Positions 22,743 through 34,580 of a stretch of 63,614 bases of DNA are shown here, one piece after another. Within the stretch, counting starts at the first letter, position 1. Each line of letters begins with the position of its first letter. The notes beneath the pieces were generated by a model that saw only the letters and a list, made by a program, of their open reading frames with translations, searched no databases and had not been told where the DNA came from. The stretch is from Phaeoceros laevis (Eukaryota; Anthocerotophyta; Anthocerotopsida; Notothyladales), in contig JBNGIQ010009151.1 of the NCBI GenBank assembly GCA_049999765.1, positions 1 to 63,614 on the forward strand, in the 5' to 3' direction. Both the position numbers and the translations under genes were made by a program.

Positions 22743-25183
22743 TTAGAATTGGCGAAGTACCTTATCAACAACCTCACAGTTGCCACCCGGTTTGTCTTTT
22801 AGACAGGAAACTACTGTACTGTGCCACGACCCATCCTGCTCTGTCGTACAATGATCTGTAACCTGTATTGTTTCTTTTCTGCCAGAATGGTTGCCCAGTG
22901 CAGAGTATTCAAAACTCGACAGCCCCAGGCTCAGAAAGTTAGAAGTTGGAACTCCAAGTTCTGAGAGTTCTTCCGCATCCAAGGCAGCAACTGAATTTGG
23001 GCTAGTCGGGGATGCACTTGAACAGCTGTCTTTCCCTGTACACATTTTTAAAAGGGAGGTCGGAGTTGGGAAGACACTGATGTCCGAGAGGCATCCACTA
23101 GCAGATGATGGGCTACCACTGTCCTGCCTTTGTGATGTGGGGGAAGGTTGCGTCACTTTACCATGCACTTTACCATGCAACATACACGGCGTCTTTCCCA
23201 GTGCAGTTCTGGCAAAAACGAGGTAGAGCCACAGTTATCAAGATGTTCTCTACTATGATGCTCCATAACAATCTGTGTTCAATGGCTTAGTCAGATACCT
23301 TGTCCCGACATTTCAAGAGTTGAACCCCAACACAACCACAGCAAAGTCCAAGTCCTGGCGTACATCTCTAACAAAGATTGCATGTAAGCATAGGGACACC
23401 CACTTAAGAGTACCTCACAACTCCAGTGGTGTAGTGAACCCCACTCTGACCGTCAAGGGCATTCACGGCACAGAACCGCTCATGCTTCATCTGCACAGAC
23501 TCTTCATCTCCCCCTTCCTTCGGGCCACACAGATCGGAGCTCCCAGGTGAATTGTGACGGCCTTGCATGGCGATCCACGATCGCTTCCTTCCAAAAATCT
23601 GCTTACCAACAGAGGGGAACTGGAGAATTATCACAGGCCTTACAGATACCAAGTTCAAGCACGTAACATTGTATGAGTGGAACCCACTAATGGCTACAAC
23701 CATCAAAAGACGTAGAATAGAACACCTCAGTAAGGAAGCAAAATGTGATGGAATATTCAAGTAGCTCAAAGTCGACGAAGTTTCCACTCAAAACTGCGTG
23801 TCAAACCCCACATGTACGCATCATGAGACCCATTTTCTAGCTTGTAGCACTTGCCTTTTCTCCGGGAGACCAGAGTCCATTGCTGTCAAAGCTTTGGAAA
23901 GAAGAGAGCTCCTGAAGCTTGTCACTACCCACCTGGTGTCACAGCATATCTACATGCTTTATTAAGGAACTCAGCATGCTTCAATTTCTTGATCAGCACC
24001 CGACAGCTTTCATGCGTATCTTAGAGGACGGGACTGCCCAGCCACTCTAGGCTGACTGATCATGACAAAGGCATCACAGGGCTAAACAAAGCATAATCAC
24101 AGACATCTTATGCATCCTTACCATCGGTGTAACACAGTGACTCTTCCGGATATAGGGTGGGCTTGCAGTAGTATGCACTTTGTCCGAATAACCAGAATCC
24201 ATGAAGGTGCACGGTGTACCTCCATCCTTCGTAAATGTCATGACAGGATATAACCGGAGTGCCTCGGTTCCTCCGTCAACCTGAACAGGATGGACAAGGA
24301 TTCGAACTTCATCGCCTTCCTCTGCCCTAACATGATCCTCGACCGCGTCCCTTGGTCCACCGTACATGCTGGACAAGAGCGAGGCGTTGGCCGTGTGTTT
24401 CATGGAAGAATTAGGACGAGCCATTGCTCGTAAAGCTACCCCGCTGGCAGCGTCCGATTCACCTGGAGTTCCAGCGTCCAGCTTTTCTAAACAACATACC
24501 TTGGAGACAGCACGTTCTCTGATGGATGAAACAGGCCCGTTGGGGCTGCACAGATCCAGCGAAGAGTAGGCAGACTCGTCGTTAAAGGGTCGCCCAAAAA
24601 TACCAGGCACAGACAAAACCTGTCGCACACTAGAGCCAGAAGAGGACTGAGGACTGTTTTTTGAGGGTGGGAGTGATGGCGAGGCCTTACCCTCGGACAA
24701 CGAAACAAACGAGGTCAGTGAGCAGTCAGCGGAAGTGGCCAAGGAGAGAGAAGGGACGAGGCAGGGCTCGGAGAGAAGGTGAAAGGCAGAGCTGCGATTC
24801 ACATGGCAGGATACTGCAGCTTGGAAGCACAGAGACGAGCTGCAGGGTTCTGGAAACGAGTACGACGAGTTTGGAGGCAGGCTCTGCACGCCCTGCAGAG
24901 TAGCCAAGGAGGCAGCCTCCTGCTTGCCTTGCTCCTGCAACCGTAGCTTCTCAAGCTGCGCGACGCCCAGGCCGCGTTGGGGCTGCTTCTTGTGAGCGCT
25001 TTTAGCCCTTCTTGTGCGCCCGCTGCAGGAGTTTGAACCCCTAGCTAGTGGTATGTCGGTAGGCGGAAGGTGGGAGAAGCGCGGAGCTGTATCAGTAACA
25101 TACAGACGGGTATGGGCATTTGAGAGCCCAACGTCGTCAGTGCTGCTGGAAAGCTCGGGCGTCCGCATCAGCAATGTGGCCAT
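22743..25183 (-). CDS. SPEAR/TIE/SPOROCYTELESS-like transcriptional repressor, three exons
   Basis: Proposed exons are 25183-24122, 23619-23414 and 23208-22743, together 577 codons plus stop, with matching phases. The first donor is ATG|GTAAGG, acceptors are TTCTCCAG and TTTTTGCCAG, and the second donor is GAG|GTACTC. Exon 1 has the family's signature around residues 65-84, KKQPQRGLGVAQLEKLRLQE. Exon 2 has GKQIFGRKRSW. Exon 3 has LSLGL, an LxLxL EAR motif that recruits TOPLESS-type corepressors. In flowering plants the family represses TCP factors and controls sporangium and leaf development; the role in this plant is inferred. The long Ser-rich middle is poorly conserved. It stands alone, without co-directional neighbours. 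Exon borders were read by eye; the second donor has an alternative five bases upstream. Confidence 0.72.
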
Positions 25184-25949
25184 CTACCCAAGTAGCTATC
25201 AGTGGCGTCGCGTGGAGAGAAGGCGTCCAAGCTGCTAGGTCTATGCAACTAAGTGTACCGTTCGGCGGGGAGGGGTGTTGCACAGCCACAGTATTGTGGG
25301 AGCGGACCAAGATGGGACGCATACATACTAAGGATGCAGGCACCATCTTGTTCTTTGAGGTACCATTTTACAAAGATTGTCTAGCCCTATTAATAATTAT
25401 GCCAAACCCTTGGGAAGTTGGGATTATTAAAGAGTTTTCTTGAAGGGATCTCATGTTGAACATTAAAGATTGCAATACAAAGCTTTCCATATGTGGCGTG
25501 CTGTCTCTTTTATGTGTTAACCCTTAATGACCCAGGCTTCGAATCGCGTGGGCTTCGAATCGCCCGGGCTGCCACCAAGAGTCTCTCCAATGTGACGGAA
25601 AACGGGCCCCGTACAATCTTCTCACCAGATTGTTCCTCGCATATTACATCTGTACACGTGGCAAGTAGGCTCATTGGATAGAGCTGAACTAGCTCTTTCG
25701 ATTGGCATTAAAAAAAATATTTTAAAAACATTGCATATATAATTGTTTTCAGAATCATGGGCCAGGACAGGAACAGGACATATACTGTGGGGTCATTAAG
25801 GGTTAAGAGGCACATAGCTGGTGGCGGACTTTCCCATAAAGTGTTAATTAAAAGTTGGTTAGTGCCCGCCGTGGGTTTTTTTGCCTCGTCGAGTTAGTTA
25901 GTTAGTTAGTTTGTTATTTAGTTAGTGAAGCCCGTTTAGGGAAAGTGCC

Positions 25950-26200
25950 TTAACGGGCTGGTGGCCTAGTGGCGACGATAGGTCTGGATCTAGGCCTCCC
26001 GCTTCGAAGCGAGAGACCTAGGGCCAGGGTCTACCCACGCCTATGTATCTTAGGCCAGAGTAGGAGAGAGATAGTAGTTTTCTATTCGGGTGCCGGCGAC
26101 AACACTTGGCTATGGCGGGACAGAGGCCGAACCGCTCGATTTACTGACTCAAGTGGGAGGTGAAAGGGGCATGGAATCTCGGACCATGATTTAGCCAGGG
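25950..26200 (+). repeat. Possible tRNA-derived SINE
   Basis: TGGCCTAGTGG (25962-25972) is a good RNA polymerase III box A. It is followed by CTCCCGCTTCGAAGCG (about 25998-26013) and GGGCCAGGGTCTACCC (about 26022-26037), the second at box-B distance but degenerate. It follows a TTAG microsatellite. There is no clear poly-A end or target duplication. Confidence 0.3.
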
Positions 26201-26410
26201 TGAGTTTTGAATTGGTCGCCATTTGTGAGGTAATGGTGTAATAACGTTGTAGTGACTTGGGGCGTAAGGAACTTCCTGGGTTCGGTACGAGAAGACATCA
26301 TTGAGGCATGTGGAGAAAGAGAGTGTGATCTAAGAACTTGCCCACATTTACACATTCGAGTTACCGTTTGGACTTTTGGACTTCTTGCTCAGATTTCTTT
26401 TGCATGCATC

Positions 26411-26475
26411 ATGGGCAAGGGGGGGACCCTCTATGGGGCCATCTAACCTCCTCAAATAATCACACACACACACAC
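26411..26475 (+). repeat. Dispersed CA-tailed repeat, copy 5
   Basis: ATGGGCAAGGGGGGGACCCTC, then CTAACCTCCTCAAATAATCAC and a CA tail. It is the copy most like the short insertion inside the gypsy gag gene. Confidence 0.7.
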
Positions 26476-28567
26476 TTGGTGTTCCTCGGGTATGTGTGTG
26501 TGTTAAGAAGGTATTATGTGTCATTTATTGCCATTTGACAGCTCTGAGATACGATGGCGGTAGTTGTCTATGAATTTATAAATTTTGTTATGCTCATCTG
26601 TACATGTCTTAGCAGTTCTGCTATCATGGGTCTTTAAGCATGTCCCAGAACGGGATTTATACTTCCTTCAGTATGTTCGCTTGGTGGCAATGTTGGGACC
26701 TTGACCTGCTGGCTATTTCAAGCTACACATGATTCGCAGATCAAGAAGGACCTATAAAAATACGGATGCTCTGACTGCCAGCATATGAAATCTGAAAGCA
26801 AGTCTTGGGCTACAGTTGCTGACTGTACAACGTTTAAATATACAGCTTGTTGCATTACTGGATGGCACTACGCCCAAGGCCACAAAATCAGTGACGGTGC
26901 CTACTACAACCTGCTCTTTTAAGATAGCATGTTGTGACATGGCCAAACCTCGTGGCCTGAGGGCTTACAGCAAACGATGCTCAAGATTTTTATTTATGGA
27001 TAGCCTGCTCACTTGCCGATGGCGGCTTGACTCAGCTGCCATCATGGACACATGTCCACTGATAAGGCTACATTACAAGGGCATGTCTTAATGACGGGCT
27101 AACTTTGGTCATGTCTGCTAGCTCGTCCTTGTTGTCTCGGAACCAATAATGCTACCTTTGCCTTTTACCTGGCATAATTACAGATTACCAGACGTTTTTC
27201 CTTCCCGCCCTTTAAGCTTTGCCAAGTGCATAGCTATATATGATAACCGTCATTCAGCTCCCTCACTACCTCTCTATTGTTTTACGCTCTCCCTTGCTGC
27301 TATCCTGCCCTAGCTAGCTTTCCAGCACCCGGATTCTCACAGTTTTCCGGGCTCCTATCTTGCAGTTGTCCTGTAGCTCGCCTGTAGCTAGCCTCCTCCC
27401 AACATGCTCCCTAGTTCCTATCCTGCTGCTCATGTTTCTCAGTTTTGCAACTGATTCACAAGCACTATCCTGCTTTGTGACGTCTTGCTCACATATAGCC
27501 TCTTTTTTTGGATTTCTTACCATCTCCTGCTTCATCCATCATCCCTTTTGCTGCTGTAACAATTCCAAATGATCTGCTTGCTTGTCTGACGTCCTTGCCC
27601 GACCCAACTAAGCATTTCCGAAGCTTTTAGCTTGGTCCTTGACTCACAACAACGCCAGCGGTACATCTGTTAGTTTTTTGTTACGACACAATATGGTTGG
27701 CAACTCCTCCCAACAGGTTAGGGTGTAATACAATGTTGATACATATATTTAATTGATGAAGTGAGCTACAGACTTTGTTCTTGCTGCTGATACTTGAAAT
27801 AGTTGAAAGCTGAGCATGCCCTGATTTGATACCATGCCTTGACTGCCTCTTTGTGGTCTGATACGTTGAAATGTATTGCTTCTTTGGGGATTGCTACTTC
27901 ACGCTTTGATTGTTTCCTTGCGGCCTGCAATGTCATACCTTGCCAATTTTGCTATGAACACTTTTATAACTATCACTAATGCTTTGTTTGAGTTTCATGA
28001 GGAAAATCTTAGTTGCGGCGGCTTAAGAAACGGCGGAAACGGAAACGCGTTTCCGAACGTTTCTTTACTTTGGCCGGTGGTTGAAGGAAACGCGACTAGG
28101 TGTGACAGACCTCGGTTAAAGGGGATTTACCCCTAGATCTTTCCTTCAGATGATTAACACAATTGCACACAAGACACAGCATTAGGACCCCAAGTCTCGC
28201 CTAGAGCTGCTACAGCGCAGATGGACTTGCTGTCCCCTAGTGGGACTAGCCCTTTCTTTATATATCAAGGTTACAAGCAAAGAGCCTCCAGAGCTCCAGG
28301 CATCTGCCATACTCAATCTCATGAGCTTCAAGCAGCTGCCAACTCAAGCTCTTGCCTACAAGCCTACAATGGAATCTTTCAAGACAGAGCTCTAGAGCCA
28401 AAGCTAAACTTAGGTCCCAGACCTAAACTTAGGTCTGCACTCAACTCAGCCCAAATCCCAACCTATCAATACACAACACCTAGCCCTAGAGCTAGATATA
28501 AGTAACACACTAGTTACTTTAGATAACTACCTAGTTACCTCACAAGTAAGTCCTTTACAGACTCCGA

Positions 28568-28697
28568 TGTCCTCAGCGAAGACCTTAGTATTTGGAAAGG
28601 ATAAACTCCATTCCTATCTTGTGTAGAATTCACTGTCCTCAGCAAAGACCTTGGTACTTGGAAAGGATATACTCCATTCCTATCTTGTGTAGATCCT
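28568..28697 (+). repeat. Tandem duplication, 66-bp period
   Basis: Two units starting at 28568 and 28634 share TGTCCTCAGC, TTGGAAAGGATA and CTCCATTCCTATCTTGTGTAG with few differences. The surrounding 28140-28560 may be part of an LTR, but no partner is in view. Confidence 0.7.
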
Positions 28698-28933
28698 TCA
28701 GATCATGTATGTATGTGTATATATAGTTGAGGAGGTTGGACATCATGTTGAACAAAATGCCGTAAATATTCCTCTAGATACTCCTCCTGACTGACCATCA
28801 GTCTCAGGATGTCGTCATGCAAATCTGTGGTGCTAGCTTGTCCAACAGCTGCACTTTATTCTCAAAACTGTGGTGCTAGCTTGTTGAGGTGTGACCTTGA
28901 TTGTATCTTGGATGCCTCACGTGCAGCTGAATC

Positions 28934-29033
28934 NNNNNNNNNNNNNNNNNNNNNNNNNNNNNNNNNNNNNNNNNNNNNNNNNNNNNNNNNNNNNNNNNNN
29001 NNNNNNNNNNNNNNNNNNNNNNNNNNNNNNNNN
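28934..29033. other. 100-base assembly gap
   Basis: Run of N. Open frames crossing it are not real. Confidence 0.99.
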
Positions 29034-29079
29034 TTCCCGCAACTAAGAGGAAAATTGCACAGAACCTAGCAACCTTGGA

Positions 29080-29160
29080 TCTGCCAATGGACCACCAGAA
29101 ATCCAAGCAAGGAAACCTCTTTGGCACTGATGAAGGGGAGGTGGAGTCTCATCCTTATCA
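29080..29160 (-). repeat. Dispersed ~75-bp repeat, second copy
   Basis: The reverse complement matches 11575-11650 (TCAGTGCCAAAGAG, then GTCCATTGGCAGA). The family was not identified. Confidence 0.55.
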
Positions 29161-30600
29161 GATGAGAGTTTGCCTAGTGATGTTGGATGCCTGATAGGGG
29201 GGACTAGTGATTGCTTCCTTGACGACATGCCTTTACAAGCTACATTTCCTCTTTGCGTTTTTTCAGTTGCTGCTGGATGATCTGTATGACAACAAACGGC
29301 TTTTAGCTGTAGAAGCAGTTCGATAGACCGCTCTCTATATGCTACTCTAGCCCAAAGTAATTACAAAGGTGTCTTGGCGCCTGTTGGACGTACCATAGCT
29401 TTCTGAGCTTTTGAGCTTTTTCCTACTGTACATGTAGTTGGCAGACTGCTTTTTAGCATGATTGATAAAAATTTGCGCTTTGTAAACTCCTCTCGACTGC
29501 TCTAGTATCCTGTAGTGCGCCTGTCAGTACTATAGCACACATTGTGCTCCTGCACACATCGTGCTGGAAAAATACGCATCAATTTTTATGGAGCATACCT
29601 CGTACCTACATTTTGACAGTGCCTACGAATTGCTACCTGTACGAATGTCCTGATGAAAAGTCCTGGTATTATGCTGGTGACCTACATCCTGGACAACAAC
29701 AGGAAAACCAAGCGCTCATCTTGAAAAGAATCTGTAAAAACGTCTTTGCGATGGTCAATCTTCTGGCATCATGATCTATGGAAATCCGAACAGTCAAAAG
29801 CATTATCCAACTGCGCCTTTTTCTGAACCTTATTATTTACAGACTTCAAAGCACAAGTCCTCCTCATGAGGCAATATCTTGCATCTTACGCTTTACTTTG
29901 TAAATCGTATGTATGTATGTCGGAGGAAAACACATGGAACGCTTGATGTGGGGGTGCAATTGCCTGATAGACGGATGAAAGAAAAGTGTCAGGCTGCAGT
30001 CACCTAGCCCGTACAGCAGAGACTGCTAAGCCCTCATGTGCAAATGGCATGTGTTTAGTTTGTGTTTAGAAGTACCTAAGTATGCATGATTTAAAATATT
30101 ATTTAAAGTTCATGTTATCCAACAGCAGGCTGGTGACCTATTCTCCACTCAACGAGCCAAGATTCCCGGTGAGTGGAATCTTGGCAAGAGAGAGAAGAAG
30201 AGCATGTACTTAAATAGGGTAGACTACCCATTGTTGGGCAGTCTTAGCCAATCATTTGGATAGGGGCGAGCATTGCCTTCATGCTAGTGCCTTGGACGGT
30301 GTCCACGGCTTCCATGCCATGATGCTGCCTTTTTCACTTTGTGATTGTGCTAGACTCACCTGTATAGAGTAGGTTCTTGTATTGCGCTTCATTTTGAGAA
30401 ATCTTACTGGTTGGGACTTGCTAAATTGCTGAGCTATTGCTAGGGAATTGAGGTTTACGCCTCCGGAGTGCATGCAATGATGCTGCACAAATTGACAGCC
30501 ATACTACCCAGTCGCTAACCGCGTTTGCTTATAGGGTGTGCAGTGGCAGATGCAATTCCATGGCTAGGAGTTCGCAGGATAAGCCTGAGGATTTCGCAGG
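29161..30600. other. Anonymous DNA, no gene seen
   Basis: Only short open frames without domains. Confidence 0.35.
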
Positions 30601-30618
30601 CGAACCTACACAAACGAC

Positions 30619-31010
30619 CTACTGGTTGTGCCCATCTACCCGCCGGGAGCCGGGACGCCAGCGTGTTGTTGCGCTGCAAGAGGCGGCTGGTGTGAGATTA
30701 GATCCATCCCAAGAGGTGGCAGGTGTGAGATCTGTCGCTCTGGCTTCAGTCTCGGTGTCATGAACAGGTTCCTCCTCGCCGGTATCCTCAAAGTGAGTCT
30801 GTTCCAAGTCTTCTGGTGCAAGATCACCTGCTGCAGCAAGAGGGATGACGACAGCATCCTCGGTGTCAATGTGTGCATCGTCATGTGTTGATGCAGCTAC
30901 TCCCACTGGTTGCGTAAACAGCGCAACTTCATTGAAGGTAACGCTCCTAGCCAGCACCATACTATGTGTGGAAGGGTCGAAGAGTTTATAAGCTTTGACA
31001 CCTTAGTTCT
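30619..31010 (-). pseudogene. Copia integrase-RT linker fragment
   Basis: On the minus strand a broken frame reads GVKAYKLFDPSTHSMVLARS then VTFNE. This is the conserved segment after the Copia integrase core; the near-complete element has GYKLFDPNNRTTTHARSVIF at the same place. A Ser/Thr/Glu-rich linker follows. A stop interrupts it just upstream. Neither a full integrase nor an RT lies beside it. It represents an older Copia family. Confidence 0.5.
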
Positions 31011-33157
31011 CTAGCGCTAATCCATTCCATGGCCGGCGCCTTATTTGCATACAAAATATGCACAAAGCCAGTCCGATCTTTGTGCTTTATTGAAGCTAGG
31101 CACACGTTCCCTAGCACATCAACGCCGAGAGTTCTATTAGGCGGGTCCTCAGAGCTTTCCTGCTCATCTGAGACAATTCCACCAACCCGTTACAAGCATG
31201 CTAAAAAAAGATCACTACTCATTTGCCAGATTCCTACCACCGAGTGCAAGAAAGTAGCACGCTATGGTCTGGCCATTGGAGTTGTGGGTGCGGGCATTGC
31301 TCCCGTCACTGGTTAGATTGGAATGTGGGGTGTTGGTATTGCCTGAGGAAGATGCACCATCGCTGTGAGTGGATGCCCAGCCTGGGCCTCTGCCAGTAGG
31401 AGTTGCCTGCCCATGCCCCTGCCCTTGTAGTACAAATTCACCAACATGTGTGCAGGTGATGAGCCACGTTTGCTGGAAACCTTGCGCTTCTCGACGCCAG
31501 CTGAGTCCTTGGTCTTCTTGTAAGGAGGTTTCGGCTTGGCAGCCTGAGTCCTCTCCAATCTTTCCAAATTCTCACAGAATGAGGCCGGCTTTAGAAGTTT
31601 TTCTATGTACCTTGCACCCATTTCATCTCAGAGATCCGACAGCAGCTTCTCATTTGGGTTCTTGATGAGCTGTTTGCCTGCCGAAGTACATGAATCAATA
31701 TTCTTGTGAGTGTTTAATTAATCTATTTATCAAGAAAGTCACTCAAGTGTAAAGAAAGCAAGTAGGGTCGCTCCGGAGTTAGATTAGTTTGGTTAGGGTG
31801 GTACNNNNNNNNNNNNNNNNNNNNNNNNNNNNNNNNNNNNNNNNNNNNNNNNNNNNNNNNNNNNNNNNNNNNNNNNNNNNNNNNNNNNNNNNNNNNNNNN
31901 NNNNNNNNNNNNNNNNNNNNNNNNNNNNNNNNNNNNNNNNNNNNNNNNNNNNNNNNNNNNNNNNNNNNNNNNNNNNNNNNNNNNNNNNNNNNNNNNNNNN
32001 NNNNNNNNNNNNNNNNNNNNNNNNNNNNNNNNNNNNNNNNNNNNNNNNNNNNNNNNNNNNNNNNNNNNNNNNNNNNNNNNNNNNNNNNNNNNNNNNNNNN
32101 NNNNNNNNNNNNNNNNNNNNNNNNNNNNNNNNNNNNNNNNNNNNNNNNNNNNNNNNNNNNNNNNNNNNNNNNNNNNNNNNNNNNNNNNNNNNNNNNNNNN
32201 NNNNAGACGAGGACCAAGAGGCGGTCCTGGCAGAGCGCGAAGGTGCTCCTGGTGACGAGCGGGCAGGGCGGATCTGCGCGGCTCACCTTCCAGTGGTCCA
32301 GCTACTGTACAGCTACTTTCTTTAGCGCCTACTGTACAGTAGGACCTCCAGCCTGCCCGCCACCGCGAAAACTTGCTGACGCTGCAGCGCAAACGGGCTG
32401 TCATTGTTGCTCGCTCGCTCGGTTGCTTGCTGCCGCCATCTCCAGCTCTCACTGAACCCGGGAACCTGCCGGTCCGTGCTTAGGAGCACGAAATTCCAAG
32501 GCCTGCGCCCGATGTTGTTCTCGAGAGTAAGCTAGCTACAAGGCAAGATCTTTGCTTTGCTTAGAATTGTGAAGGCTTTGAACTGGCCGGGCTCGGTGTG
32601 CCACTAGAGAGCTCATCGACGGCAGCATGCCCTAACGCCACCTGCCGGGGAGTGGTTGTGTAGTAAGATTTTGCAAGCTCGAAACGAGCCAGTCATGCCC
32701 ATTCCAGCCAGGTATGTGATGGGTGGCAGACCAGTTCCACGTTGAAATCTGTAGAGACTAGGCACGTGTTTGTGGTACTTGCCAATTGAAATGTTTGCGC
32801 TAATGCTTTTTGTAACATGCTTAGTTGTGGCCAAGCACAAGTAGGGCAACTCACAAGCTCAAGAAGAGAAACTGGATGCCCAAAGAGAGTGACAAGCTTT
32901 ACTTCCGAAATTGGTTACAATGTCATCCCTGGAGCTCCTCCTTCTAGTAAGATGTATTGGTATTTAAGAGACGTCATGTTCTGTAATCATCTTTTATTGC
33001 TGAAAATCATTGAGGTACGTTCTTTTGGATAATGTGTCTGCCTCCAACATTGCATCTGCCGTCTGATATCCTCCAGATGAAGAAGCCCAACAGTACACTG
33101 GACAGGGCAGCCTTGCTAGGCAGGCCATGGTACAGACCATAGCCAACCAGGGCAACA
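31011..33157. other. Anonymous DNA around a 400-base gap (31805-32204)
   Basis: Bases 31805-32204 are N. The right flank is GC-rich. The minus-strand frame at 32994-33309 encodes a hydrophobic stretch (WIPAIVALVGYGLYHGLPSK) that could be a transmembrane exon, but no family was recognised. Confidence 0.35.
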
Positions 33158-33487
33158 ATGGCTGGAATCCACACCATCCAACCTTTGGCGACTGCCACCA
33201 AAAGGAAAGCTGACTTGGTTGTCTTCTGCAGGACCTGTGGTAACAATGTCCACAGCGAATGCTTCCAGAAGTGGAGCAAGAATAAGTGGCAGGGACGGGT
33301 GACATGCATCTACTGTAGAGCCGTCTGGGTGGACGATTCCAAGAAGAAGCCGTCCTCCACCAAGGACATAGGAGCAGAGGGTTACGTCAACTTGGCAGCC
33401 TATTCGGAGACTCACCTTAATGCAGACGAAACATTGGAAACTCTGTACCCAAGTTCCTACCAGTGGATCAACAGGAGGGGGGTCTGA
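33158..33487 (+). CDS. RING-like zinc-finger fragment (SWIM/ZSWIM2-type E3 ligase relative)
   Basis: The frame has VVFCRTCGNNVHSECFQKW followed by VTCIYCRAVW. These are Cys/His ligands in C-x2-C...H-x2-C...C-x2-C order, resembling the C-terminal RING of plant SWIM-domain ubiquitin ligases. The tail GYVNLAAYSE is also as I recall that family. The SWIM domain and the first two RING cysteines are not present upstream, where the similarity stops at about 33205. It is therefore an exon of a longer gene or a truncated copy. The printed start ATG is arbitrary. Confidence 0.45.
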   Translation: MAGIHTIQPLATATKRKADLVVFCRTCGNNVHSECFQKWSKNKWQGRVTCIYCRAVWVDDSKKKPSSTKDIGAEGYVNLAAYSETHLNADETLETLYPSSYQWINRRGV

Positions 33488-33543
33488 GAATTGGCTTCAA
33501 GAAGACGAGGACACAAGGAGACAGAAGTCTTTAGCTGCATCAT

Positions 33544-34311
33544 TTGAACAAGTTGAAGGTTGCTCTTGAATGCTCCAATTTTTGCAGACTGCAGCAACTG
33601 TGGAGCCGAGACGGACTTCAGACATCTAAGGGGAATGTGCATGACCAGAGTACGCAGACAATCTTGATCGAAGGTAGTGTACAGCAGCTTCAAGTTAGGT
33701 CACTCTTCCGGATGCATTCAATTTGTACAGGTGTTCTTTTGATTTTGCACAGGTGTGTGCGGAGAATGTCAAGCTCAACCAGGATGAAGAGCCAGCTACA
33801 GATTGTCGGCGCAAATGGCTCCTCTGAAACCTGCCTTTTTCCAGTCCAGCAGGCTATCATCAACACCCGTGGAGTTTTCGCAATTAGAGGCATCAACGAG
33901 CTGACCTGGGAGAACGGGTGCAAGCTTAGCCAGAAAGTTCTCAAGACTTACATGAGGGCCACAATGCACAATCCGTATGACCTGCATGCCGGCTTGGATC
34001 TGCACGAAGGAGAAGGAGGCAGTGAGAGCAAGCTCATGAAAAGCGGTGTGACCGCTTTAGAGACTCATGTGGACAGAGGTCTTTTCAACCTTGTGCAGGC
34101 TACCAAAATTGAGCGGCGGGACTTGTATATCGAATTGAATGATGGCGTGTTTGTCGATGCTCTGAGCGTGACAGCAGCCTGGGGAGATAGCCTGTTGATA
34201 GTGATTCCAGGTTACAGTCTGCACATCTTTGAGCCGAAGCTGCAAGCTCCCGCTCACTGTGTGAGGCAGCAGCATCGGGAGCATTCCAGGTCCACCGTAC
34301 CAGCATATTGA
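33544..34311 (+). CDS. Unrecognised ORF, 255 codons
   Basis: A long open frame between the RING-like fragment and the PPR gene, same strand. The part from about residue 85 has balanced composition (for example LFNLVQATKIERRDLYIELN) and looks coding. The first ~80 residues look less so and may be intron or leader. No family was recognised. It could be another exon of the RING-like gene or a gene fragment. Confidence 0.35.
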   Translation: MNKLKVALECSNFCRLQQLWSRDGLQTSKGNVHDQSTQTILIEGSVQQLQVRSLFRMHSICTGVLLILHRCVRRMSSSTRMKSQLQIVGANGSSETCLFPVQQAIINTRGVFAIRGINELTWENGCKLSQKVLKTYMRATMHNPYDLHAGLDLHEGEGGSESKLMKSGVTALETHVDRGLFNLVQATKIERRDLYIELNDGVFVDALSVTAAWGDSLLIVIPGYSLHIFEPKLQAPAHCVRQQHREHSRSTVPAY

Positions 34312-34580
34312 GGCTCTCAGCCCTTGTAGGGATGCGCCTTCATAAGACCTGCTGTAGCTTGTCCCGCCCTGCTGGCAGTGCTATAGCTTCTCCCGCCCTG
34401 CTGGCAGATATCGCCAAATATCGAAGGAAGCGACAAAACAAATGTCTCATCGCGTCTGTACCACCCCACCCTAGTTATCCTAACAAGAGTAGTGTGAACG
34501 CGCTCACGGCCTGCCGCCTCATGATCAATCGCCGTTCGGACTGCTACTGCTGAAAAGTCCTGCAATAGCTCCACCTACAA

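Larger units (their letters stand above)
25184..28567. other. Upstream flank of the SPEAR-like gene and anonymous DNA
   Basis: The part near 25184-25400 is presumably promoter and leader. A TTAG microsatellite lies at about 25890-25920. At 28041-28054 there is a 14-bp palindrome GGAAACGCGTTTCC with neighbouring GGAAACG repeats. No further gene was recognised. Confidence 0.35.

Noticed and set aside
28809-29127. Open frames spanning the 100-base gap
   Set aside because: They contain the N run and part of a dispersed repeat; no domain.
31723-32452. Open frames across the 400-base N run
   Set aside because: They consist mainly of N; no coding evidence.
32994-33309. Minus-strand hydrophobic frame as a membrane protein gene
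   Set aside because: It overlaps the RING-like sense frame and shows no recognisable family; the hydrophobic run alone is insufficient.
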